A stretch of 64,000 bases of DNA, from positions 7,189,414 through 7,253,413 of the forward strand of contig NC_134034.1 in NCBI RefSeq assembly GCF_964204645.1, read 5' to 3'. Positions 32,510-41,868 of this stretch are shown here, piece by piece. Origin of the DNA: Tubulanus polymorphus. Taxonomy: Eukaryota; Nemertea; Palaeonemertea; Tubulaniformes; Tubulanidae. The notes beneath the pieces were generated by a model that saw only the letters and a list, made by a program, of their open reading frames with translations, did not search any database and had not been told where the DNA came from. How positions within the stretch are numbered: position 1 is the stretch's first letter; each line of letters opens with the position of its first letter. Made by a program: the position numbers and the translations under genes.

Positions 32510-32876
32510 CAGGGATGATAATTTTCCGCCGATCGGCGGATTTCCGCCTTTTCAATCAATTTTTATCATTTCTCAGATCAATGCATATCCGTTGAAAAAA
32601 TGGGGTGGGGGTTAGGACGATGACTGTGGTTTTCCAGCATTGTAAGGATAGATTGGCATGACCATAAAATCGTTTCCCGATCTATTTTTAAATGCGATCA
32701 TTTAGCGGCATTTGTATACTAACAAAGTTTTCTCTGTCGGTTGGCGAGCGCGTGTCTGGATATATGTATATACATGTATCTACATTATTGATTTTTCACC
32801 GAGCGGTGGTCGTTTTTAATAGTACATGCTTGTGTTTTAAACACGTGTGCGTAGTGTGAAATTGCGATATAGAATC

Positions 32877-35477
32877 ATGTGGAAAATTGTTGAGAGAGTT
32901 GGGACGATTGACCCCAGGACAATCGACCAAAAAGAATTTAAAAAAAACCTATGGAAGTGGGATTGGCTGGAGAAAATGGTTGATGGGATTCCTCTCGCTG
33001 ACTTCGTGAGGAAGATAGACATACCGGGGAAAGCTTATTGTCTCTGGTGCCAAACAGAAATAAAATACGGAAGTAAGGGTCGAATTGCGCTTGAAAACCA
33101 CGCTAAAACTCAGAAACACGTTGACATCGTCAAAGAACGGAGATCTAATTACGTACTTCCAGGTAAGTAGGCCTACGTTCACATGCCACACAGGTTAATA
33201 TTTGTAAATAAAATTAGACGATTTTCAAGTTTTTCTTAAATTGTAAAATCAAACCGAATAAAGAACTAGAATTTGCATTCACTTTCAGGTAGTTCGGGAG
33301 CCGATGTTGGTCGATCTTACGGGATCTGCCCAATATTCCAAAATCCAAATAATGAACAACAGGCCGTTACGACGACCGCTAAACCTAAAGTCCCAATATC
33401 GGACCGGGTCGTAAGCCAGGAGGCTTTAGTTCTTTCATATATTGCTGAAAACTCATTGCCGTTTTCTCAGTCTCCAAAATTGATTGAGTTGGCAAAAGCA
33501 CTTGCCATGGATCGGGCAGCATTAAGCAAATTGTCTATGGGTCGTTTAGCGGCTTCATATAAGATGCGACTGGGTCTGGCGCAAACCACCGAAGAACAGT
33601 TAGTGGATGAACTCAGAAATACGTTCTATTCACTAAACATCGATGAGGCTACAAGCCAATCCACAAAAAAAGTTCTGTCGATCCTTGTCAGTTACTTTAG
33701 TGAGAAGGAGAGACAAGTTGTTGTCAGACATTTGGCCTCATGTAATCTTATTTCTACCACTAGCGCATCTGTTTATAGTGCTTTGGTTGAGGTTTTCCAG
33801 CAGCGTGATTTAGATTATAACCGATTAATGTCTGTCCTCCTCGACAGCTGTAACGTCATGAGAGGTAGTAAAACTGGCTTGGAGAAGTTAATAAAGGATA
33901 ATTTGGCCCAGCATTTGCTTGACATCGACGGTGATTCGATACATCACACTCACAACGCCGCGAAACATTTCACAAAAGAATTTGATGGATTCATAGAGAA
34001 ATTGATAACCGATATTGCAAGTGATTTGCATTTTTCTAAGGACGTAGAAAACTGGCTCCAAATTATCCTTGATCTCTTAGGCATTGGGTTTTCGATGCCC
34101 GAGCGGTACGTCGGAACCCGATGGCTATCGGTCCATGATGCGGCGTCAGACCTTATTCGCAAAATCGATGGATATACTCTGCTGTACTATGGATTTATAC
34201 AGAAAGACAAAATCGTGTATTTGGCTCTATGTGTTGACATATATCGCAAATTTAACTTGTCTGAACCCACGAAAGATGAGATCAAAAAAATCTATGTTGC
34301 TGCTGCCGCCAAATGGAAAAATCTGACAGCGGAAGGAAAAGAAAGAAAGCTACGAATTATCGATAAACTCATCATTCAGCGTAAAAAGCTTAAGCTTTAT
34401 GTGCATTTTTACACGGCGGTATTGCCAGTTCTAAAAAGATATGTACTCTTATTCCAAACTGTTGAAGAGCCATGTGTCCACAAGCTCAATGATGAGCAAT
34501 GTCAATTATTCAGGGATTTCATTTCCCTTTGTGTTAAACCATCTGCAATTCCTGAATCGGATCGAAAGTTGTCTTCTCTGATAATCTCAGAAAACCTCCT
34601 GCCAACCACTGAGATGTTCATAGGCGAATCTGCATCCCAAATAATTGCGGGGGAAAATAAATCATCCCAGTTTGTCAAAGACTTTCATGATCGTGTCGAG
34701 AGGGCCTATCTCAATACCGCCCAGTACCTCGCTAAAAAAATGCCTATCGACAATAAACTTCTCCGGTATATCTCGGCAATAGACCCAAAATGCCAGCGAC
34801 ATGAAACGGCACTGAAATATATGAAAAAACTCCCACAATTAGTCGTCAATGTTCTGGCTAATGAAACGGAGATCAACTGTTATAAATTAGAAGTGCATAA
34901 ATTCCACTCGGATTCCAGTCTGCCAGCAGCAGTTGATAAAGATGGAAAGCAAGTTAGAATCGATTCCTGGTGGGCTGCTGTACATGATTTGGGCAAATAT
35001 CCATACCTCTGTCGCATGGTATTTGCTTTACTTAGCTGTTTCAGTTGCCCAGTTGTCGAGAGCTCGTTTAGCATTATGGGCGAAATTCTGAACAGCACAA
35101 CCAATAGACTTCATGTCAAATCTTTCAGCGCAATCCAGAGTGTGAAATACGGATTAGGCAAAACGTCAGCTGTAGACTTTTTCAAAAGAGAAGATATTCT
35201 TCATGACCCTGTGTGTCCAAATCTCGTTAAAAATATGAACACTGCAGCTAAACGATACAAGGATGAATTGCAGGGTGAAAAAGATAAGAAAGCGGCTCGT
35301 ATGGAGGAACTTCAGGCTAAAGAGGTTAAGAAAGTTTCAAAACGCAAAGCCCGCGAACAGTGCATCTCAGCTGCAAAGAAAGCCCGAGAGGCACATGTAT
35401 CTGCTATGCGTGCAAAACAACGACAAGCTAAAAGACATAAGCAGATGGAACTTGTAAGACTATTAAAAAAGAAGTAA
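32877..35477 (+). CDS. hAT-family transposase, two exons, intact
   Basis: Exon 1 is 32877-33162 (MWKIVERVGT), donor AG|GTAAGT; intron 33163-33288, acceptor TTTCAG; exon 2 is 33289-35477. The join is in frame and gives about 824 residues. A zinc finger (CLWCQTEIKYGSKGR, HAKTQKH) lies near residues 58-82. The RNase-H-like core shows NIDEATSQS (Asp), LLDSCNVMRGSKTG (Asp region) and GTRWLSVHDA; the C-terminal dimerisation segment has SCPVVESSFSIMGEILNST (Glu). The end is a basic Lys/Arg/Ala coiled tail. No stops or frameshifts were found, in contrast to all other transposases here. It is likely the youngest autonomous insertion in the window. ATG at 32877 is chosen over the upstream GTG. Confidence 0.85.
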
Positions 35478-36048
35478 TCTCTGGCTTGTCCACTATTGGA
35501 AAAACATTTATGTGTTTTGTTAAATAAAATGATGCCGACTGACTGTACTGACTATGTACATGTAGTATGTTTAGATTGGTAATGATGTGTACATGTGTTT
35601 TATAGAATATTTTTCCAAACCTTACTTCGTTAGAAAATTCATAAGATAACCCACTGTTCTATTTAAGTTTTTTTTATGGAAATCTAGCTTGTTGTGATAT
35701 CAGTTTATTAAAAATTAGTGCTTTAATGATGCATGCTGGAAAATAAAGTCTAATTCAATTATCTATTGCGTGGGCAAGTGATCGTCGCTTTCAAGAAGAT
35801 TGATCAATGTGGGATTCGAACCTACTAGTTACATTATAGTTGTCTCTGCATCAATTATGTCCCTGCCGTCTTGGAACTAGCAGTGTGTTGTGTAAAACAT
35901 GGACGATGTTGTTTGATTTTTTGGCTTTGCTGAGTGAAATTTCAATCGGAAAACTGCTGAAAAACGATCTGAGATGATGTGAAAATCAAAAATTTTCTGG
36001 GGGAGGGCCCCCAGACCCCCCGTAATTACTTCGCGCCTACGGCGCTCG
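35478..36048. other. hAT 3' untranslated region
   Basis: Non-coding; AAATAAAATG near 35524 may be the polyadenylation signal. GTGGGATTCGAACCTACTAG at 35809 resembles a tRNA B box. Confidence 0.4.
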
Positions 36049-36536
36049 TTTCCGCCTTTTCAATAATGGTCTGTTATCATCCCTGGGTACTACTGGAAAA
36101 CAATCATTTCGCTGCCATCGCACTAATGAAGGTCGAGTGACCACGATGAGCGACCGAAACAAGCCCAATAAAGCGCCTAGTAAAGGCGATTCTTTTTTTA
36201 TTGCTAATGTTAATTTGGATAATTCCATTGAAATGAATGTTTGTGATTTCATCTAATTGTAGTCGATATAGCGCTTTCAAACTGAGTAATGCTTCGTTTT
36301 GTTGGTTTTGCATTACGTCGTTTGGATCTTGGTTTCTCTGTTCAACGTCCTGACAGCACGGCTTTTCAGGTGTTTCCTTTTCGATATTTCGGGTCTTTGT
36401 AAACGTGCCACTCTGAACACATATCAAAATGCTTTCTAAACAAATTCACTCATGGCATCAAAACTGAGTACTTATGTCAATCCCTACGTATATATAAACC
36501 ACAACAAATCACACACACGCTGATATCGCTAACGTC

Positions 36537-38116
36537 ATGTCTACAAAACATTTCGACCGCCAGAGTTTAAAGAAGATATACAAGACGGCATATTCTGTGA
36601 AAGTTCAATGGGATGAAATATTATCGCCGGAATTATTCGCTTGGACATCGATCCTGCATAAAGCGTTCAACATACCCATTGACATCATAATGATCAGCTC
36701 TGGTCAATGGCAGCCGCCCTAGCAGGACCGACGACAACAATTAACGCCGGAACATATTCCTCAACTCTGAACTTGTATCTGATCACCGTGTGCGATCCTG
36801 GTGGTTGGAAATCCATGGCCTATCAAAAAATTGTCATGCCTGGCCTTCGCCAATATACCGCTGATACGACAAACAATTTGCAACTGGAAACATATTCGAC
36901 AGCCGGAATTCAGCACCATCAATCGAAAAACAAAGGCTACGGCCTAATTATAAGTGATGAAGGCAGCCGGTTATTGCAGCAGATTAATAATAAACAGCAC
37001 AAAGGTGAATCGGAAAGAAGCCTTCTGTGCAAAATGTGGGGCGGTATCGGCGATGCCAGTACATTATCAACTGGGAGCGTGGTTTTGAGAAAACTGCACT
37101 CGGAATGCACATTTTAGTCCAAGTCGAACCGCTAATTAATGAACTAGGCGCGATGTTTAGTACGAATGATGGGTTCATCGACCGATTACTGTTTTTCGTT
37201 ACGAAACCGAAAGCGTATACGTCTGCAGTCAATAAACAACATGTAACACAGCTGCGTGATCATCGAATCTCAGACGTGGAAAAAATATTCAAACACATCT
37301 ATGATATCCATAAAGATGCGGACATACAGTATATATTGGATGAGGAGGCCACAGCTCAATTCGACACAATCACAGATACCTACATATCGTTCATTAACGA
37401 CCAATATGCTACTGATTCCGAAAACGGTAAATATACATATCTGTCAATATACATATATGAACATTGATTCTTCTCACTACGCCCATGTCATTTCTAATTC
37501 ATTGAGTGTATCGATTTTAGTAGTGTTAATGGATAGATGGCGACTTTGTATTACTGGACATCAGCATGCATAAGCATTTTGTTATTATCTTCATTTCAGA
37601 AAACGAAGCTACCGAAAGTCAATATCTGACGATTTCTCAAGCTTACGAAAATGAGCCCATGCACACGTCATCCAAACATATGGTACACGTTTTAAGACTG
37701 GCCGCTACGATTCACATTCTGGAGTATGTTTTTAACTGTCTTGATCAAGAAAGGCCGATTCAAATTCCAGTCACGATCAACGTACAACACCTGCAAGCCG
37801 CCAACAAGCTCCTGCATGTGATCAACCAACAGAAAACCATATTTCTCGATGTAAGTATCAATTAGGCCTGTTTCCATATGTAACAGTTCGCACATTATAT
37901 TCGAAATCACTATAATAACGAGGTACCTTTATCATTTCTTTCAATAATGTTACTGCGTCGTCATTTCACTTCATTGTAATTTGAATTATGTTACAGGCAG
38001 TTAATAAGACGCTTCCATCGGCTGCGGAAACGGTTGCTATTGGAACCATAAAGACGCTCCGCCAGAAATTGTTACGGGCAGTGTGTCACCTGGATGGTCC
38101 AATTCTCGAAAATTAG
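36537..38116 (+). pseudogene. DUF3987-like protein gene, spliced, with frameshifts
   Basis: Starts MSTKHFDRQSLKKIYKTAYS. A frameshift near 36703 leads to LAGPTTTINAG, LNLYLITVCDPGGWKSMA (a P-loop-like position, altered from the usual G-x-G-K-S), GYGLIISDEGSRLL and LLCKMWGGIGDAST. A second one-base shift near 37075 leads to EKTALGMHILVQVEP and DGFIDRLLFFVTKP. Exon 1 ends at 37426 (donor GTAAAT), exon 2 is 37600-37850 (donor GTAAGT), exon 3 is 37997-38116; both joins keep frame. This order of motifs resembles DUF3987 (YfjI-like) proteins. Their function is poorly known; a nucleotide-binding role is inference. It faces away from the Merlin gene. Confidence 0.5.
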
Positions 38117-38245
38117 AAGCATTCAGAAGCACATAAAGGGGTCACAATCGCAGCAAATTCAGAGTTAGTCAATTGAAAATTACAGCAAATCACAATTCGC
38201 GTATGTTTATTATGTTTTCATGTATTGTCAACTTAATGTTTGCAG

Positions 38246-38535
38246 TCGAACTGGAGCAGCTACAGACCGTGGGTTTTGGATATGTGCAAAAACATCGTGT
38301 CGGCAGATTAACGAAGCCAATATTTTTCAAGCCTGCACCTGACTCAATACCTGAACAGTGTCCCTTTCTGAAAGATGCCACAATAGATCACGAGCGCTAC
38401 AAAATAAAATTTTCCACCGTTGAAAGTATGTCCCGGCAACTACTTGACGTCATCAAAGATCATCCGCAGTTCGAACTGATTGAGAATATAGTTTCCGGAC
38501 GTAACACCGGTGATGATGATACTGAACTGGCCTGA
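38246..38535 (+). CDS. Possible last exon of the DUF3987-like gene
   Basis: Open after an acceptor-like TGTTTGCAG at 38245: VELEQLQTVGFGYVQKHRVG to a stop after DDDTELA. It begins with a short helix typical of the end of such proteins. The preceding exon ends in a TAG at 38114-38116, so linkage requires a splice that skips that stop; I could not identify it with certainty. Confidence 0.35.
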
Positions 38536-38984
38536 ACAGAATGTATTCATTCCGTTATCGTAATGAATATATTTTGTGCACCAACATTCATTTATCGGGT
38601 TTTTAATCGGCTCGTTTTACTCTGTGCAGTCCTTGAGAATTATGTTGGCATATATATCTCATTTCATTTTTGTTCATCGCTTTAAAGGGAAACCTGGACA
38701 CGATCTGTGGATACAAATACGCTTTTCCTTGTTTATGTAATGCACTGTCTGTGGACATGATAGCAGTTGATGATATCGTTCACGCATTAAAAAACTTAGT
38801 TAACGTGGTTATAATTGAGGCCATGGAAAGATCGCGCAGTACAGGATAGTCTTCGATATATCGCTGAAAACCCCCGATCCGTTCTCTTTCGTAAGGATCC
38901 ATCTAACTGTCCACCTGTCGCACCCATCCCTTACCGATTGTCTATCTGTTCACTCACAGAGACCTACTGTGTAATCGTCTCGTG
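38536..38984. other. Non-coding
   Basis: No gene recognised; a 79-codon ORF at 38815 runs into the minisatellite and has no family resemblance. Confidence 0.3.
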
Positions 38985-39455
38985 TCCACTGACTGTCTCC
39001 TGTCCACCTGTCTACCTGAATGTCTCTCTTGTGTTAACCTGGCCGGAGACCTGACTGTTTCTGTCTCCTGTACACCTGTCTACCTGGTGAACTGACTGTG
39101 TTTCTGTCTTCTGTTGACCTGAATAACCGGAGACCTGACTGTTTCTGTCTCCTGTCCACCTGTCTACCTGGAGAGATGACTGTGTTTCTGTCTTCTGTTG
39201 ACCTGACTACCCGCAGACCTGACTGTCTCTGTCTCCTGTCCACCTGTCTACCTGGAGACCTGACCGTCTTCTGTTGACCCGTCTAATCGGAGACCTGACT
39301 GTCTCTGTCTCCTGTCTACCTGGAGACCTGACTGTCTCTCTGTCTTCTGATGATTTGTCTACCCGGAGACCTGACTCTTTCTGTCTCCTGTCTACCTGGA
39401 GACCCGACTGTCTCTCTGTCCTCTGTTAACCTGTCCATTTGTCAACCCGGAGACT
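38985..39455 (+). repeat. Minisatellite with GACCTGACTGT units
   Basis: GGAGACCTGACTGTYTCTGT and CTCCTGTCCACCTGTCTACC alternate, with irregular units of roughly 40-85 bp. Strong purine/pyrimidine strand bias. Confidence 0.85.
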
Positions 39456-39634
39456 CCCCAATTTACAACAAACGCATCTGTTATGTCTTTGCGCATTAAT
39501 TTCGTACTATTTTCGACGTATATCGGACTTGGGCCAAAAGCCTTAATAGGACCAGCAGAAATGACTTGCGGTCGACCTATCTATATACAGGCTAAATCAT
39601 CATTTTTTAATGGCAGTGGATATTTTACAGCTGA

Positions 39635-39643
39635 GTATTTGTT
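39635..39643 (+). repeat. 9-bp target duplication, left copy (MITE)
   Basis: GTATTTGTT, identical to 45047-45055. Confidence 0.85.
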
Positions 39644-39846
39644 GACGCTATTGCACTTTCGTACCCCCTCCCAAAAATTTTTATTTCTGTATATTATTAA
39701 TCAGGGAGGTCTTAAGAGTCAAAATAAATTACTTTTGACAAAATTATAATTTTTTCCAAGTCAAAATTCTGATAATTTGGGGGCCAATTTCCTCGATTCA
39801 AACCGAAGGGTCGGCCATGTTTCCGCACTAATTACCACCTAGAAAC

Positions 39847-39857
39847 ATCTGATTAAA
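39847..39857 (+). repeat. 11-bp target duplication, left copy (LINE)
   Basis: ATCTGATTAAA, repeated at 44629-44639 directly after the LINE tail. The undisturbed MITE has ATCTGAATAAA at the equivalent site (26011). Confidence 0.85.
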
Positions 39858-40175
39858 ATTGAAAATTAATAATTAAAAACAAGCAAGTACCCCTTAAAAA
39901 CCTCCTGGAACAATTGAACCCTGATATTGTCATAGGCACTGAAACGTGGACGGACGCAACTATAACTGATAATCAAATCTTCCCAGATACATATAAATTG
40001 TATAGAAAAGATCGGACGCACAAGGGAGGAGGCGGTGTACTCATAGCTGTCAAGAGAAATTTAGAACAGGCACCTGTACCAAAGCTCTCTACAAACTGTG
40101 AAATGGTCTGGTGTAAGATCACTACAAAGAGAATACGACACCTTTACATCGGTTCATACTATAACCCAATCACCA

Positions 40176-40190
40176 GTGATAGTGAGTCAT
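40176..40190 (+). repeat. 15-bp target duplication, left copy (Penelope-like)
   Basis: GTGATAGTGAGTCAT, identical to 41971-41985 and part of the LINE endonuclease coding sequence. Confidence 0.85.
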
Positions 40191-40255
40191 GAGGAGAGAA
40201 TCCCACAATGATAATAAAAAGTCCGAAAATGAAACTTCGAGATAGTAGTTTATTT

Positions 40256-40292
40256 CAACGTTTCGACTATATCCTAATAGTCATCTTCAGGA
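40256..40292 (-). ncRNA. Hammerhead-ribozyme-like motif, minus copy
   Basis: The minus strand reads CCTGAAGATGACTATTAGGA TATAGTCGAAACG. CTGAAGA fits the CUGANGA core, GACTAT/ATAGTC pair as stem II, and GAAA follows. One extra U lies between core and stem. Hammerheads are known in Penelope-like elements; a covariance model is needed to confirm. Confidence 0.4.
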
Positions 40293-40625
40293 ATAATGAG
40301 ATACTACAGAAATTATGAGATATATATACAATCCAGAGACAAAGAGACTAATTCAAATAATCAGAGATGATACAAACTAAAGGAAAATTAACGTAGAAAC
40401 AGTTACACGCTAAAATGGATTAAAGGGAAGCAAACTAAGGGGTGATTATAAACAACAATAGTGAGTATAAATATAAATGAAACTTAAAGTCAGTAGTAAA
40501 AAGAAAGACAAACTAGGGGGCACTTAAATTAAAACAAAGGTGAATACAAGTTAAGTCAGAGACGAAATTGATGAGAGAACAAATAACAAATAATCAAAGG
40601 GGAAATCAAGTGTTGAGTTTAACCA

Positions 40626-40925
40626 AAGACAAATTTACTATGTTTTCGGTGTTGCTAAATCTAGTCCAAGGGCTGGAATCAATGAGTTTATTCAGTTGGT
40701 TGGTAAGATCCACGGACTTTCTGTGCTGATGACAATTGTTGAATTCAAAAAAGGAGTCCGTCGTACAAATAGAGATAAGGTCGATGATACAATCCGTAGG
40801 AATGCCGAAGTTAATGTTAAGTGATGGTAATCTGCGTTTTAAGAAATCAAGAGTAGGTCCAAGAGGAACATTGGTAAAAAGGGAAGTAACATCAAATGAT
40901 ATAAATTTGTCGCCATATTAACCAA
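40626..40925 (-). pseudogene. Penelope-like RT fragment (minus half)
   Basis: Reads GDKFISFDVTSLFTNVPLGP, the RT motif A region of Penelope-like enzymes, followed by LDFLKRRLPSLNINFGIPTD and SFFEFNN. After that the frame joins directly to the 3' end region (TGGTTAAACTCAACACTTGA), so the remaining RT and the endonuclease are absent. It is oriented opposite to the right half. Confidence 0.65.
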
Positions 40926-41576
40926 TCTCTCAAAAAACTTGCCTACCCCGATTTCCTATTGAAAAAAGCTCTACTTAAAGCTCGTACTACGCATTTTAGA
41001 AATAACAACCTTAGAACTCCTACGTTGGCTACCGATAAACAGCCTATCATTGTACCGTATGTACCTTTCCTCGAGAATTCTAAAGTTTCTCTTCGGTCAC
41101 TAAATAAAAAACTTATCTTTAAATACAATAATAAACTTAGTAACATATTGATTAACAACAAACCGAAAACCGAATCCCTAAACTGTGGAATTTATAAAAT
41201 ACCTTGTAAAGTTTGCGACAAAGTATATATAGGAGAAACAGGTCGGAATCTTAATCAACGCATAAAAGAGCATAAATTAGATGTAAAAAACTTTAAACCT
41301 GAAAGCGGAGTTGCTAGTCATGTTTTTCAGACTTCACACAATTTTGATTTTGCTAATGCTGAATTAATTTACCCTTGCAGCGATAAAACTAGAAGACATA
41401 TTTTGGAATCTGCATTAATTATTGAAAATTCGAACAACGTTGTAAACCTTAACAATGGTTTTTCACCCCATAATAAACTTATATCAAATTCCTCTGTAAA
41501 CTGGTTAAACTCAACACTTGATTTCCCCTTTGATTATTTGTTATTTGTTCTCTCATCAATTTCGTCTTTGACTTAA
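40926..41576 (+). CDS. Penelope-like C-terminal part with GIY-YIG endonuclease
   Basis: Open from about 40926 to 41576. After a Lys-rich linker (FKYNNKLSNILINNKPK) comes CGIYKIPCKVCDKVYIGETG RNLNQRIKEHK, the GIY-YIG nuclease with the preceding Cys pair typical of Penelope-like elements, then the conserved second half (ASHVFQTSHNFDF, RRHILESALI). The N-terminal RT is lacking, so this is an element fragment though its frame is undamaged. In complete elements this nuclease nicks target DNA for primed reverse transcription. Confidence 0.8.
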   Translation, partial: SLKKLAYPDFLLKKALLKARTTHFRNNNLRTPTLATDKQPIIVPYVPFLENSKVSLRSLNKKLIFKYNNKLSNILINNKPKTESLNCGIYKIPCKVCDKVYIGETGRNLNQRIKEHKLDVKNFKPESGVASHVFQTSHNFDFANAELIYPCSDKTRRHILESALIIENSNNVVNLNNGFSPHNKLISNSSVNWLNSTLDFPFDYLLFVLSSISSLT

Positions 41577-41835
41577 CTTGTATTCACCTTTGTTTTAATT
41601 TAAGTGCCCCCTAGTTTGTCTTTCTTTTTACTACTGACTTTAAGTTTCATTTATATTTATACTCACTATTGTTGTTTATAATCACTCCTTAGTTTGCTTC
41701 CCTTTAATCTATTTTAGCGTGTAACTGTTTCTACGTTAATTTTCCTTTAGTTTGTATCATCTCTGATTATTTGAATTAGTCTCTTTGTCTCTGGATTGTA
41801 TATATATCTCATAATTTCTGTAGTATCTCATTATT

Positions 41836-41868
41836 CCTGAAGATGACTATAAGGATATAGTCGAAAAG
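41836..41868 (+). ncRNA. Hammerhead-ribozyme-like motif, plus copy
   Basis: CCTGAAGATGACTATAAGGA TATAGTCGAAAAG, the inverted partner of the motif at 40256-40292. It differs by A for T in the loop and A for C after GAAA. Confidence 0.4.

Larger units (their letters stand above)
32510..36085 (+). mobile_element. Apparently complete hAT element
   Basis: Ends are CAGGGATGATAA at left and the inverse TTATCATCCCTG at right (12-bp TIR, CAGGG as in many hAT elements). GGTACT flanks both ends; a full 8-bp duplication is not seen. Subterminal features are a perfect palindrome TCCGCCGATCGGCGGA at 32525-32540 and a direct repeat TTTCCGCCTTTTCAAT at 32541-32556 and 36049-36064. It encodes an uninterrupted two-exon transposase and has AATAAA near 35524. 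Confidence 0.8.

Noticed and set aside
36104-36427. Minus-strand ORF between hAT and the DUF3987-like gene
   Set aside because: No recognisable family, low complexity, crosses no splice signals.
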